Source of the DNA: Bog-756 sp963833585
GTDB lineage: Bacteria; Actinomycetota; Acidimicrobiia; Acidimicrobiales; RAAP-2
Direction: 5' to 3'
Assembly: GCA_963833585.1 (NCBI GenBank)
Contig: CAWHYF010000003.1
Coordinates: forward strand, 561,281-625,280
Length of the DNA: 64,000 bases
Shown: piece after piece, positions 42,562 to 50,674 of the stretch
Numbering within the stretch: the first letter of the stretch is position 1
How the letters are laid out: each line of letters starts with the position of its first letter
Position numbers and translations under genes: made by a program
Notes under the pieces: model-generated
Seen by the model: the letters and a program-made list of their open reading frames with translations, nothing else
Database searches by the model: none
Told to the model about the DNA's origin: nothing

Positions 42562-43572
42562 TTACGACGAAACCGGGCCCTCAGCAAGCCGGTCGGGTCC
42601 GTAACGGACGTCCATCAGGGTCAGACCCCAGGGCGGGGCGGGTTGAGCGGCCTGTTGGCGATCGGCCGCCCGCAGGATCCACAAGATGTCGGAGGGCCGT
42701 TTCCGGCCCCGCCCCACCTCGACCAGGGTGCCCACCAGGGATCGCACCATCTGGTGACAGAAGGCGTTGGCCTCGATCTCGAAGGCCAGCAGGCGGCCGG
42801 CCGTGGGGACCAGCGCAGGGGTCGACCCGGCCACCGGGATGGCCGGCCGTCTGCCCCCCGGGCCCTCCCGCTCCGCGGCCGCGCTCAGCTCGGTCCACGT
42901 GGCCTGGGTGACCCGCCGGGGGATCGGCTCGTCGGGGGAGGTGCCCGGCACCCGCCGGCAGAAGGCCCGGAAGTCGTGCTCCCCGAGCAGGGCGTCCGAG
43001 GCGGCCGCCAGGGCCCGGAGGTCGAGCGGATCGGCCACGTGCCAGGCCAGCCCGGCCAGGAGCGGATCGGCCACCGGCGCGTTGACCACCAGGTAGCGGT
43101 ACCGGCGGGCGGTCGCCGAGCGCCGGGCGTCGAATCCCTCGGGCGCCACCTCGGCGTCCCGCACCACGATCGCCGGACCCAGCTGGCTGTTGCACGACGA
43201 CACCACGGTGGCCGGGTCGAGCCCGCCGGACCGGTCGCCGGGGACCTCGAAGTGGATCACCTGGTGCAGGGCGTGCACGCCGGCGTCGGTCCGTCCGGCG
43301 CAGGTCAGGACGACCGGAACCCCGACCACCCGTCCCAATGCCTCGGCGAGCGCCCCGGCGACCGTCGCCTGGTCACGCTGGGCGGCGAAGCCGTGGAAGG
43401 TCGAGCCGTCGTAGGCCACCGTCATCCGCCACCGCACGGTGCCTTCGCCGCCGTCGGTTCCACCGCTCGGACATCCGGAGGCCTCGTCCCGGAGGCCGCT
43501 CCCGCCGTCCGGGCCGGCGGCGGCGCCACCGGTCCGGTCGTCAGGCCCCCCGGCTCCGGGGGCGGGGCTCAC
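42562..43572 (-). CDS. truA: tRNA pseudouridine(38-40) synthase
   Basis: The GTG at 43572 overlaps the rplQ stop by GTGA. The protein has 336 residues, longer than usual because of a Gly/Pro/Ser-rich leader of about 45 residues before MTVAYDGSTFHGFAAQ. LTCAGRTDAGVHALHQVIHF contains the catalytic Asp, RYRYLVVN and CHQMVRSLVGTLVEVGRG the substrate-contacting segments. A region around 230-250 is also enlarged. It modifies the anticodon stem. Translation may start at an internal Val near residue 46 instead, which would give a normal length. Confidence 0.93.
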   Translation of the reverse strand: MSPAPGAGGPDDRTGGAAAGPDGGSGLRDEASGCPSGGTDGGEGTVRWRMTVAYDGSTFHGFAAQRDQATVAGALAEALGRVVGVPVVLTCAGRTDAGVHALHQVIHFEVPGDRSGGLDPATVVSSCNSQLGPAIVVRDAEVAPEGFDARRSATARRYRYLVVNAPVADPLLAGLAWHVADPLDLRALAAASDALLGEHDFRAFCRRVPGTSPDEPIPRRVTQATWTELSAAAEREGPGGRRPAIPVAGSTPALVPTAGRLLAFEIEANAFCHQMVRSLVGTLVEVGRGRKRPSDILWILRAADRQQAAQPAPPWGLTLMDVRYGPDRLAEGPVSS

Positions 43573-43922
43573 ACCAATTCGATGCGGGCCATCGGGGCGT
43601 TGTCCCCCGAGCGGTTGCCCAGCTTGAGGATCCGGGTGTAGCCGCCGGACCGTTCGGCGTAGCGGGGGCCGATCTCCTCGAAGAGCTTGTGGGCCATGTC
43701 CTTGTCCCGGATGAAGGCCACCACGTTCCGCTGGCGGGCCAACCCTCCCTTGGCCGCCGCGGTGATCACCTTCTCCGCCACCGGACGGAGGGCCTTGGCC
43801 TTGGCCTCGGTGGTGACCAGGTATTCGGCCGCGATGAGCGAGGCCACCAGGTTGCCCATCATGGCCTTCTGGTGGGCGGCGCTGCCGCCGAAGCGACGCC
43901 CCTTCTTGGGAGTTCCCAGCAC
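43569..43922 (-). CDS. rplQ: 50S ribosomal protein bL17
   Basis: The 117-residue protein starts VLGTPKKGRRFGGSAAHQKAMMGNLVASLI, the N-terminal module that lies at the exit-tunnel side; EAKALRPVAEKVIT and RNVVAFIRDKD follow, ending YTRILKLGNRSGDNAPMARIELV. Length and motifs are standard. It sits 9 bases after rpoA and overlaps truA, giving the conserved rpoA-rplQ-truA order at the end of the alpha operon. Confidence 0.97.
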   Translation of the reverse strand: MLGTPKKGRRFGGSAAHQKAMMGNLVASLIAAEYLVTTEAKAKALRPVAEKVITAAAKGGLARQRNVVAFIRDKDMAHKLFEEIGPRYAERSGGYTRILKLGNRSGDNAPMARIELV

Positions 43923-43931
43923 GGCCCGGCC

Positions 43932-44870
43932 TCAGTCCTTGACCCGCAGGGACAGACCCCGCTCGTCCAGCTTCTGCAACACCTCGTCCAGCGACTTCTG
44001 ACCGAAGTTGGTGATGTTGAGAAGGTCGTCGAGGGTGCGATCGACCAGTTCACCGATGGTGTTGATCTGGGCCCGCTTGAGGCAGTTGCGGGGGCGCTCG
44101 GTGAGATCGAGGTCCTCGATGCGGAGGTCGAGATCGGGTGAGCCGGTGCCGATGGTCCCCACCTCACCCAGCTCCAGGCCCATGGGCTCGTCCTCGAGGT
44201 CGGCCACCAGGCCCACCAGGGTGCGCAGCGTGTCACCGGCGGAGGCCAGCGCCTCTCGGGGGGACAGGGATCCGTCGGTTTCGATGTCCAGCACCAGGCG
44301 GTCGAAGTCGGTGGACTGCTCCACTCGGACCGGCTCCACGGTGAAGGCCACTCGCCGCACCGGCGAGAAGATGGCGTCCACCGGGATCACCCCGATGGTG
44401 GTCGAGCGCTTGTTCTTGTCAGCCGACAGGTAGCCGCGGCCTCGCTCCACCGTGAGGTCCACGGCCAGGCGGCCCTTTCCGTTCAGCGACGCGATGTGCT
44501 GGGAGGGGCTGAGGACCTCGACGTCTGCGGTGACCTGCAGGTCCCCGGCCGTGGCCTCGCCGGGCCCCCGCTTGTCGAGGCGGATGGTGACCGGTTCGTC
44601 GCTGTGCACCCGGAACAGGAGGTCCTTCAGGTTCAAGATGAGGTCGGTGACGTCCTCCTTGACCCCGGGCAGGGTGGTGAACTCGTGGAGGGCGTCATCG
44701 AACCGGACCTGGGTGATCGAGGCTCCCGGGATCGACGAGAGAAGGGTGCGTCGGAGCGAGTTGCCCAGGGTGTGCCCGAAGCCCGGGTCGAGCGGGCCTA
44801 CGGCGAACCGCTGGCGGTTGTCCTCTTCTTCGCCGATGGATTCGACGGTGGGTCGTTGGATGATGAGCAT
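43932..44870 (-). CDS. rpoA: DNA-directed RNA polymerase alpha subunit
   Basis: The protein has 312 residues. The N-terminal dimerisation domain carries PLDPGFGHTLGNSLRRTLLSSIPGASITQV and GYLSADKNKRSTTIGVIPVDAIFSPVRRV. After a short linker the C-terminal domain LPRNCLKRAQINTIGELVDRTLDDLLNITNFGQKSLDEV contacts promoter UP elements and activators. Nothing is missing. It follows rpsD after 108 bases. Confidence 0.98.
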   Translation of the reverse strand: MLIIQRPTVESIGEEEDNRQRFAVGPLDPGFGHTLGNSLRRTLLSSIPGASITQVRFDDALHEFTTLPGVKEDVTDLILNLKDLLFRVHSDEPVTIRLDKRGPGEATAGDLQVTADVEVLSPSQHIASLNGKGRLAVDLTVERGRGYLSADKNKRSTTIGVIPVDAIFSPVRRVAFTVEPVRVEQSTDFDRLVLDIETDGSLSPREALASAGDTLRTLVGLVADLEDEPMGLELGEVGTIGTGSPDLDLRIEDLDLTERPRNCLKRAQINTIGELVDRTLDDLLNITNFGQKSLDEVLQKLDERGLSLRVKD

Positions 44871-44978
44871 GCTGATCAGGGCTCCTCGGCAGTCTGGTGC
44901 GCGGTGTCGGTAGTGGTCGTGGTCGTGGGGATCGGTCGGTGTGTGGCCCGGGTGATCGAGCCTGTCGGGCGGAACGGG

Positions 44979-45626
44979 CTACTTGGAGTAGAGCTCCACG
45001 ATGAGCTGCTCCTGGACCGGCTCGTCGATGTGCTCCCGCAGTGGCAGCGAGAACACCCGGACCTCGAATCGGTCCCCGACCGTCTCCAGCCAGGGCGGGA
45101 GCTGCCGGTCGAGGGTGTCCATGTTGCGGCGGACGTGGAAGAGCTCACGCGACGAGGGCTTGAGGGCCACCACGTCGCCCTGGCGTACCCGGTAGCTGGG
45201 GATGGTGACCCGCTTGCCGTTCACCAGCACGTGGCCGTGGCGGACGAACTGGCGGGCCTGGGCCCGGCTGGCCCCCCATCCGGCCCGGAAGGCCACGTTG
45301 TCGAGGCGTTGCTCCAGCATGCGCAGGAGGTTCTCGCCGGTGATCCCCGGGGCCCGGCTGGCCTCCACGTACAGGTTGTGGAACTGGCGCTCCAGCAGGC
45401 CGTAGATGCGGCGGGCCTTCTGCTTCTCGCGCAACTGACCCAGGTACTCGGAGCCTTGCCGCATCCGGTCCCTCCCGTGCTCCCCCGGCGGGTAGGCGCG
45501 GCTGTGCCGGTCGGTCACCGCCTCGGAGACCGGGCACTTCATCGAGTAGCAGCGTTCTCCCTTGAGGAAGAGCTTGGTGCGCTCCCGCCGGCACAGGCGG
45601 CAGACGGGTCCGGTGTAACGAGCCAT
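44979..45626 (-). CDS. rpsD: 30S ribosomal protein uS4, zinc-binding (C+) form
   Basis: From the ATG at 45626 the protein has 215 residues. MARYTGPVCRLCRRERTKLFLKGERCYSMKCPV contains four Cys residues in the C-x2-C, C-x5-C arrangement of the zinc form. The S4 RNA-binding domain (LDNVAFRAGWGASRAQARQFVRHGHVLVNGKRV) and the C-terminal VFSLPLREHIDEPVQEQLIVELYSK follow. S4 nucleates 16S folding and in some bacteria represses its own operon; no pseudoknot target was identified here. Confidence 0.97.
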   Translation of the reverse strand: MARYTGPVCRLCRRERTKLFLKGERCYSMKCPVSEAVTDRHSRAYPPGEHGRDRMRQGSEYLGQLREKQKARRIYGLLERQFHNLYVEASRAPGITGENLLRMLEQRLDNVAFRAGWGASRAQARQFVRHGHVLVNGKRVTIPSYRVRQGDVVALKPSSRELFHVRRNMDTLDRQLPPWLETVGDRFEVRVFSLPLREHIDEPVQEQLIVELYSK

Positions 45627-45657
45627 GAGTGTTCCTTCGTTTCCTTTGTACCCGGAC

Positions 45658-46065
45658 CTAGACCCGGCGCCGCTTCTTGGGACGGCAGCCATTGTGGGGA
45701 ATCGGGGTCACGTCCTTGATGCCGGCCACCTCGATGCCGGCGGCAGCCAGTGAACGGATGGCGGTCTCCCGTCCCGAGCCTGGTCCCCGGACGAGCACGT
45801 CGACCCGGCGCACCCCGTGCTCCATCGCCTTCTTGGCGCACTGCTCGGCGGCCAGCTGGGCGGCGAACGGAGTGGACTTGCGGGAGCCCTTGAAACCCAC
45901 GTTGCCCGCCGATGCCCAGGCCAGCACGTTGCCCTCGGGGTCGGCGATCGAGACGATGGTGTTGTTGAACGAGCTCTTGATGTGGGCCACCCCGAAGGTG
46001 ACGTTCTTGCGCTCCCGCTTGCGGGGACGGCGGGCGCCGGCGGGCGGCTTGGTGGTCTTGGCCAT
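45658..46065 (-). CDS. rpsK: 30S ribosomal protein uS11
   Basis: The 135-residue protein has KKNVTFGVAHIK-type opening (RKNVTFGVAHIKSSFNNTIVSIADPEGNVLAWASAG), TPFAAQLAAEQCAKKAMEHG, VLVRGPGSGRETAIRSLAAAGI and the Arg/Lys end KDVTPIPHNGCRPKKRRRV. It lies in the platform near the mRNA exit. Its ATG directly follows the rpsM stop, so translation is probably coupled. Confidence 0.98.
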   Translation of the reverse strand: MAKTTKPPAGARRPRKRERKNVTFGVAHIKSSFNNTIVSIADPEGNVLAWASAGNVGFKGSRKSTPFAAQLAAEQCAKKAMEHGVRRVDVLVRGPGSGRETAIRSLAAAGIEVAGIKDVTPIPHNGCRPKKRRRV

Positions 46066-46443
46066 CTACTTGCGAACCTTCTTCTTTCCGGCGACGGTCT
46101 TCTTCGGCCCCTTGCGGGTACGGGCGTTGGTGTGGGTCCGCTGTCCGTGGACCGGCAGCCCTTTGCGGTGACGGATGCCCTGGTAGCAGCCGATCTCCAT
46201 CTTCCGCTTGATGTCCTGGGACACGTCCCGGCGGAGATCGCCCTCCACCTGCAGATTGGCATCGATGTAGTTGCGCAGCCGGGTCACCTCCTCGTCGGTG
46301 AGGTCCCGGACCCGGGTGTCGGGGCTGGTCTCGGTGGACGCACAGATCCGCTGGGCGGTGGTCCGGCCGATGCCGAAGATGTAGGTGAGGGAGATCTCCA
46401 ACCGCTTCTCGCGGGGGATGTCCACGCCTGAGATTCGGGCCAC
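46066..46443 (-). CDS. rpsM: 30S ribosomal protein uS13
   Basis: The 125-residue protein begins MARISGVDIPREKRLEISLTYIFGIGRTTAQRIC; RDLTDEEVTRLRNYID and GLPVHGQRTHTNARTRKGPKKTVAGKKK are the canonical middle and C-terminal motifs. S13 reaches from the 30S head to the 50S subunit and P-site tRNA. The order infA-rpmJ-rpsM-rpsK-rpsD-rpoA-rplQ is the standard alpha arrangement. Confidence 0.98.
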   Translation of the reverse strand: MARISGVDIPREKRLEISLTYIFGIGRTTAQRICASTETSPDTRVRDLTDEEVTRLRNYIDANLQVEGDLRRDVSQDIKRKMEIGCYQGIRHRKGLPVHGQRTHTNARTRKGPKKTVAGKKKVRK

Positions 46444-46479
46444 GTTGCTTCCTTCTCTCTTACGCCTGGTCCGCGTGCA

Positions 46480-46593
46480 TCAGCCCTGCCGCTGCTTGTG
46501 GCGCGGGTTCTCGCAGATGACGATGACCCGCCGGTGCCGGCGGATCACTTTGCACTTTTCACACATCGGCTTGACACTCGGTCGAACCTTCAC
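46480..46593 (-). CDS. rpmJ: 50S ribosomal protein bL36, zinc-binding (C+) form
   Basis: A 37-residue frame from the GTG at 46593 reads VKVRPSVKPMCEKCKVI and then RRHRRVIVICENPRHKQRQG. Cys-x2-Cys, then Cys and His (ICENPRHKQ) are the zinc ligands of L36. AAGGACGG lies upstream of the GTG. It stands between infA and rpsM, its usual place. The short length makes it easy to miss, but every residue position agrees with the family. Confidence 0.96.
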   Translation of the reverse strand: MKVRPSVKPMCEKCKVIRRHRRVIVICENPRHKQRQG

Positions 46594-46740
46594 TGTTCCG
46601 TCCTTCGTCCTCTACCGCTCACGTCCTGCTCGTCCTCGTTCTGTCGCTACCCGCCCTGGCCCGCCTGTGCTCCACGGCGCCGCCGGTGCCGCTCGCCCCG
46701 CCGGATTGTCCCCTCCAACCGGGCCCCGGAGCGGAGCCGC

Positions 46741-46965
46741 CTACTTGTACCGGTAGGTGATGCGGCCCCGGGCCAGGTCGTAGGGGGTGATCTCCACCTG
46801 CACCTTGTCGCCGGGAAGGATCCGGATGCGATGCATCCGCATCTTTCCGGAGCTATGGGCCAGCACTTTGTGGCCGTTCTCGAGCTCCACGCGGAACATG
46901 GCATTCGGGAGCGGCTCCACGACCGTACCCTCCAGCACGATGGCATCTTCCTTGGGCTTGGGCAG
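46741..46965 (-). CDS. infA: Translation initiation factor IF-1 with apparent CTG start
   Basis: The 74-residue S1/OB-fold protein contains IVLEGTVVEPLPNAMFRVELENGHKVLAH, SGKMRMHRIRILPGDKVQVEITPYDLARGRITYRYK, nearly the family consensus (HSSGK replaces HISGK). No ATG, GTG or TTG lies at the expected start; the codon there is CTG (46963-46965), preceded by GAGGAG with a 6-base spacer, so I infer CTG initiation giving LPKPKEDA as fMet-PKPKEDA. The frame stays open upstream to 47112 without family similarity. IF-1 blocks the A site during initiation. Confidence 0.93.
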   Translation of the reverse strand: MPKPKEDAIVLEGTVVEPLPNAMFRVELENGHKVLAHSSGKMRMHRIRILPGDKVQVEITPYDLARGRITYRYK

Positions 46966-47134
46966 GTGAATCTCCTCAGTAGTCTGTCGTTCTGGTCCGC
47001 TCGGCCGGGGCTGAGCGTGCGCCCCGGGCGACTTGGTCGTCGTCCGGCCGCACCGCAGTCGGGGGCACGCCAGAGGAGCGCCACCAGGAGCGGGATCGGC
47101 ACGCCACCACATACCCGTGGCCAGCCGAACGACC

Positions 47135-47163
47135 AGTGTAGCCCGTTGACGCCAAATTGCCAG
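47135..47163 (-). promoter_or_regulatory. infA: Possible promoter of the infA-rpmJ-rpsM operon
   Basis: On the minus strand CTGGCA (47158-47163), 17 bases, TACACT (47135-47140). The -10 fits TAnnnT well, while the -35 matches TTGACA at four of six positions. It lies between map and infA, giving a leader of about 160 bases. Plausible because the map-infA gap of 242 bases is one of the few large gaps in the block. Confidence 0.5.
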
Positions 47164-47207
47164 TCCGACCCCCCATTCGGGACGGGATCGCCGCCGGGGG
47201 GCCGGAC

Positions 47208-47951
47208 TCAGAGAACCGTGAACACCTCCGGGCCGTCATCGGTCACCGCGATGGTGTGCTCGAAGTGGGCCGACAGGCGCCCGTCGGCGGTCACCACGCT
47301 CCACCCGTCTTCCAGCTGGACGGTGCCCGGCCCCCCGGCGTTGACCATCGGCTCGACGGCGAAGACCATCCCCGTCTTGAGCGTGGGGCCGCCCGATCCG
47401 GGCCAGTAGTTGGGGACCTGGGGCTCCTCGTGCATGGCCGTGCCGATGGCATGACCCACGTACTCCCGGACCACCGAGAACCCGGCCGCCTCGGCCACCT
47501 CCTGGACCGCCCGACCCACCTCGTGGAGACGATTGCCGGGCCGGAGCTGGTCGATCCCGGCGAACAGGCTCCGCTCGGTGACCTCCATCAACCGCGTGGC
47601 CTCGGCCGAGACCTCCCCCACCCCGGCGGTGTAGGCGGCGTCACCGTGGTAGCCCTCGATGATCGCCCCGCAGTCCACCGAGATGATGTCCCCCTCCTCC
47701 AGGATCACCGACGCCGAGGGGATCCCATGGACGATCATCGAGTTGGGGGAGGTGCAGACGACGGCGGGGAAGCCGTGGTAGTTGAGGAAGTTCGAACCGG
47801 CACCCCTGCGCTCCAGCACTTCCCGCGCCACCCGGTCGATCTCGGCGGTGGACACCCCGGGCCGGATGGCCTCCCGGGTCGCCTGATGGATCTCGGCCAC
47901 CACCCGGCCGGCGCGGCGCATCTTGGCCAGCTCCTCGGCGTTGCGTCTCAC
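47208..47951 (-). CDS. map: Methionine aminopeptidase type I
   Basis: The GTG at 47951 overlaps the adk stop by GTGA; the protein has 247 residues. The metal ligands are visible: Asp in SVDCGAIIEG, Asp in YHGDAAYTAG, His in YVGHAIGTAMHEEP, Glu in VFAVEPMVNAGG, and Glu in HFEHTIAVTDDG. SPNSMIVHGIP is the substrate region. It removes initiator Met from new proteins. There is no N-terminal SH3-binding extension, so it is the short type Ia form. adk-map after secY is the common arrangement. Confidence 0.97.
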   Translation of the reverse strand: MRRNAEELAKMRRAGRVVAEIHQATREAIRPGVSTAEIDRVAREVLERRGAGSNFLNYHGFPAVVCTSPNSMIVHGIPSASVILEEGDIISVDCGAIIEGYHGDAAYTAGVGEVSAEATRLMEVTERSLFAGIDQLRPGNRLHEVGRAVQEVAEAAGFSVVREYVGHAIGTAMHEEPQVPNYWPGSGGPTLKTGMVFAVEPMVNAGGPGTVQLEDGWSVVTADGRLSAHFEHTIAVTDDGPEVFTVL

Positions 47952-48628
47952 GTCGGCCAGCCCCCCTTCTTCCCCCTCCGCAGCTCGATGACCTTCACCA
48001 TCCTGCGGGTCACGGCGTCAGGTGAGCCGGTGCCGGGCACCGACTCCAGCTGGCCGCGCTCCCAGTACCACTTGATGAGTGGGGCGGTCTGCCGCTCATA
48101 GAGCTGGAGTCGCCGCTCGATGGCCTCCTCGGTGTCGTCCTCCCGCTGGACCACCTCCCCGCCGCAGACGTCGCAGGTCCAGTTGATCAGGGGCGGCGAG
48201 GACAGCGAGTAGTTGGCGCCGCAGTCCATGCACACCCGCCGGGCGGCCAGACGGCGGAGCACCTGGCTGGTGTGAATCTCGATGTCGATGACCAGGTCGA
48301 GGTCGAACGGGGCGAGGACCGAGGCCAGCTGCTCGGCCTGGGCCACCGTGCGGGGGCACCCGTCGAGGATGAACCCCCGGGCCCGGACGTCGCTCTCCCC
48401 GAGCCGTTCCGCCACCATCTCCATGATCAGGTCGTCGCCCAGCAGTTCACCCCGGTCCATCTGGTCCTTGGCCTTGAGCCCGATCGCCGTCCCTTGCTTG
48501 ACCGCGGCGCGCAGCATGTCCCCGGTGGAGACGTGGGGCACCACGTAGTGGTGGGAGAGGCGCACGCACTGTGTCCCCTTGCCTGCCCCCTGTTTGCCGA
48601 GGACAACGAGCCTGGCTCCAGGTACCAC
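47948..48628 (-). CDS. adk: Adenylate kinase, long zinc-LID form
   Basis: The 226-residue protein has the P-loop VVLGKQGAGKGTQCVRLS, STGDMLRAAVKQGT, GFILDGCPRTVAQAEQL and RRLQLYERQTAPLIKWY. The LID holds Cys-x2-Cys (CMDCGANYSL) and Cys-x2-Cys (CDVCGGEV), a structural zinc site. The M. tuberculosis enzyme has a short LID and no zinc, so the form here differs from that of mycobacteria. It balances ATP, ADP and AMP. The GTG lies directly after the secY stop. Confidence 0.97.
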   Translation of the reverse strand: MVPGARLVVLGKQGAGKGTQCVRLSHHYVVPHVSTGDMLRAAVKQGTAIGLKAKDQMDRGELLGDDLIMEMVAERLGESDVRARGFILDGCPRTVAQAEQLASVLAPFDLDLVIDIEIHTSQVLRRLAARRVCMDCGANYSLSSPPLINWTCDVCGGEVVQREDDTEEAIERRLQLYERQTAPLIKWYWERGQLESVPGTGSPDAVTRRMVKVIELRRGKKGGWPT

Positions 48629-49921
48629 TTACTTGAGGAAGCCCTCATAGTTCCGCATCATGAGCTGGCTGTCGATCTGCTTCATCGTCTCGAGTGCCAC
48701 GCCCACGGCGATGAGGAGTGTGGTGCCGTAGAAGGGATAGCTGGTGATGTTCCACGCCGCCATGAGAAGGGACGGCGTCACGGCGACCGCCCCGAGGAAC
48801 AGTGCCCCCGGCCAGGTGATCCGGTTGAGGATGTGGGCCAGGTAGCGCTCGGTGGGGTGACCGGGCCGGATGCCCGGGATGTAGCCGCCCTGCTTGCGGA
48901 TGATGTCGGCCTGCTGGTGGGGATCGAAGGCCACGTACACGTAGAAGAAGGTGAACAGCAGGATGAAGACGAAGTAGGTGAGGATGTAGAAGACGCTGGT
49001 GGGGGTGACGTTGTGGTTCACCCAGCTGCGGAAGGCTGCCGAGGGGATGATGTTGGACAGGAGCACCGGGATGTACAGGACCGAGCTGGCGAAGATGATC
49101 GGGATCACCCCGGCCTGGTTCACCTTCAGCGGGATGTAGGTGTTCGACCCTCCGTACATCTTTCGCCCCACCACCCGCTTGGCGAAGGTCACCGGGATGC
49201 GCCGCTGACCCTGGTCGACGAAGACGATGAGCACCAGCAGGGCCAGTGACACCAGGAGGATCACCGCGAACTTGACGCGGCCACCCTCCTGCAGGACGGT
49301 GTTCAGCCCGGAGGGGATGCCGGCCACCACGTTGGCGAAGATCAGGATGGACATCCCCTGCCCGATGCCCCGCTGGGTGATCAGTTCGGCCAGCCACATC
49401 ACGAAGGCGGTGCCGGCGGTCAGGGTCAACACGATGAAGCCCGCCCGCCAGATGGAGTAGTTCAGGATCAGGTCGACGTTCTGGGAGGTGCCGAACAGCC
49501 CGCCACCGCCCTTGTGGAACAAGTAGACCAACCCGGTGGACTGCATGAGGGCCAGGGCCACCGTCAGGTACCGGGTGGTCTGGGTGAGCTTCTTCTGCCC
49601 CACCGCGCCCTGATCCCGCCACTGTTCGAGCTTGGGAATCACCGTGGCCAGCAGCTGGATGATGATGCTGGAGGTGATGTAGGGCATGATCCCCAGGCCG
49701 AACACGGCCATCCGGGTCAGGGCCCCGCCCGAGAACAGGTTCAGGAACCCGAGGACCCCTGAGGACTTCGAGGCCGCCGTCAGCTGGGCCACCTTGGAGA
49801 AATTGACGAAGGGGACCGGGACGTTCGCCCCGAACTGGTACAGGGCGATGATGGTCAGCGTGAAGAGGACCTTCTTGCGAAGGTCGGGGATCCGGAAGAT
49901 GTTGGCCAGACTGGAGAGCAT
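48629..49921 (-). CDS. secY: Preprotein translocase subunit SecY
   Basis: The 430-residue polytopic protein has ten hydrophobic helices. LFTLTIIALYQFGANVPVPFVNFSKV starts TM1 and the plug region; FGLGIMPYITSSIIIQLLA is TM2; AELITQRGIGQGMSILIFANVVAGIP, LKVNQAGVIPIIFASSVLYIP and the cytosolic loop GYIPGIRPGHPTERYLAHILNRIT are highly conserved contact regions for SecA and ribosome. It forms the SecYEG channel. It ends the spc cluster. Confidence 0.98.
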   Translation of the reverse strand: MLSSLANIFRIPDLRKKVLFTLTIIALYQFGANVPVPFVNFSKVAQLTAASKSSGVLGFLNLFSGGALTRMAVFGLGIMPYITSSIIIQLLATVIPKLEQWRDQGAVGQKKLTQTTRYLTVALALMQSTGLVYLFHKGGGGLFGTSQNVDLILNYSIWRAGFIVLTLTAGTAFVMWLAELITQRGIGQGMSILIFANVVAGIPSGLNTVLQEGGRVKFAVILLVSLALLVLIVFVDQGQRRIPVTFAKRVVGRKMYGGSNTYIPLKVNQAGVIPIIFASSVLYIPVLLSNIIPSAAFRSWVNHNVTPTSVFYILTYFVFILLFTFFYVYVAFDPHQQADIIRKQGGYIPGIRPGHPTERYLAHILNRITWPGALFLGAVAVTPSLLMAAWNITSYPFYGTTLLIAVGVALETMKQIDSQLMMRNYEGFLK

Positions 49922-49951
49922 GGGGCTCCTCGACGCCGCGGTGGGCCGATG

Positions 49952-50440
49952 CTACCGGTTGGTGAGGGCGTTGCCCTGTGCCGGCGGGCGACCGTGACCG
50001 AACGGCAGGGGGACCACGGAGGCCGACCCTCCCGCTCCCTCGATCGTGGCCGCCGCCGAGTTGGAGAAGGCGTGCGCCTCCACCCTGATGGCCCGGGACA
50101 GCTCGCCACCGCCCAGGATCTTCACCAGATCCCCCTTGTGGGCCAGGCCCATTTCCACCAGACCAGCCACGTCGACGGAGTCGCCCTCGATGGCGTCCAG
50201 CGCACCCACCCTGACCGGGGTGTACTCCACCCGGAAGGGATTCTTGAATCCTCGGAGTTTGGGGATGCGCTGCATGAGAGGCAGCTGGCCACCCTCGAAG
50301 CCCATGGGGATGGTGTCCCGGGCGCCCTGGCCCTTGGTGCCGCGGCCGGCGGTCTTGCCGCCCTTGCCGGCGATGCCGCGACCCACCCGGCGGCGGGCCC
50401 GTGTCGACCCTGCAGGGGGTCGGAGCTCATGGACCTTCAT
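49952..50440 (-). CDS. rplO: 50S ribosomal protein uL15
   Basis: The 162-residue protein starts MKVHELRPPAGSTRARRRVGRGIAGKGGKTAGRGTKGQGAR, the Gly/Lys/Arg-rich extension that threads into 23S RNA; GFEGGQLPLMQRIPKLRGFKNPF and DLVKILGGGELSRAIRVEAHAFSNSAAATIEGAGG follow. An extra short end (PPAQGNALTNR) is present. It is an assembly protein for domain II and the central protuberance. Confidence 0.97.
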   Translation of the reverse strand: MKVHELRPPAGSTRARRRVGRGIAGKGGKTAGRGTKGQGARDTIPMGFEGGQLPLMQRIPKLRGFKNPFRVEYTPVRVGALDAIEGDSVDVAGLVEMGLAHKGDLVKILGGGELSRAIRVEAHAFSNSAAATIEGAGGSASVVPLPFGHGRPPAQGNALTNR

Positions 50441-50442
50441 GG

Positions 50443-50673
50443 TCAGCCTTTCTCGTCGTGTTCGGCGGCCGTGACATCCACCAGATGGGGGACGCGGGCC
50501 AGCATTCCACGGATTTCGGGACGGTCGGGCAGCACGTTGGTGCGTCCGATCCCCCGCAGCCCAAGGGCCCGCAAGGTGCCCCGGTGCTTGGGTTTGGTGC
50601 CGATGGAGGACCGGACCTGGGTCACCCGCAGCCAGGTGCCCGTCGGTGCCTTCCCCGGCGATGCGGCACTCAT
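50443..50673 (-). CDS. rpmD: 50S ribosomal protein uL30
   Basis: The 76-residue protein contains WLRVTQVRSSIGTKPKHRGTLRALGLRGIGRTNVLPDRPEIRGMLARVPHLVDV, the L30 core. About 12 residues (MSAASPGKAPTG) precede the usual start and a short tail follows. The ATG at 50673 is one base from the rpsE stop, and rplO begins 2 bases after its stop. The rpsE-rpmD-rplO order is standard. Confidence 0.96.
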   Translation of the reverse strand: MSAASPGKAPTGTWLRVTQVRSSIGTKPKHRGTLRALGLRGIGRTNVLPDRPEIRGMLARVPHLVDVTAAEHDEKG

Positions 50674-50674
50674 C

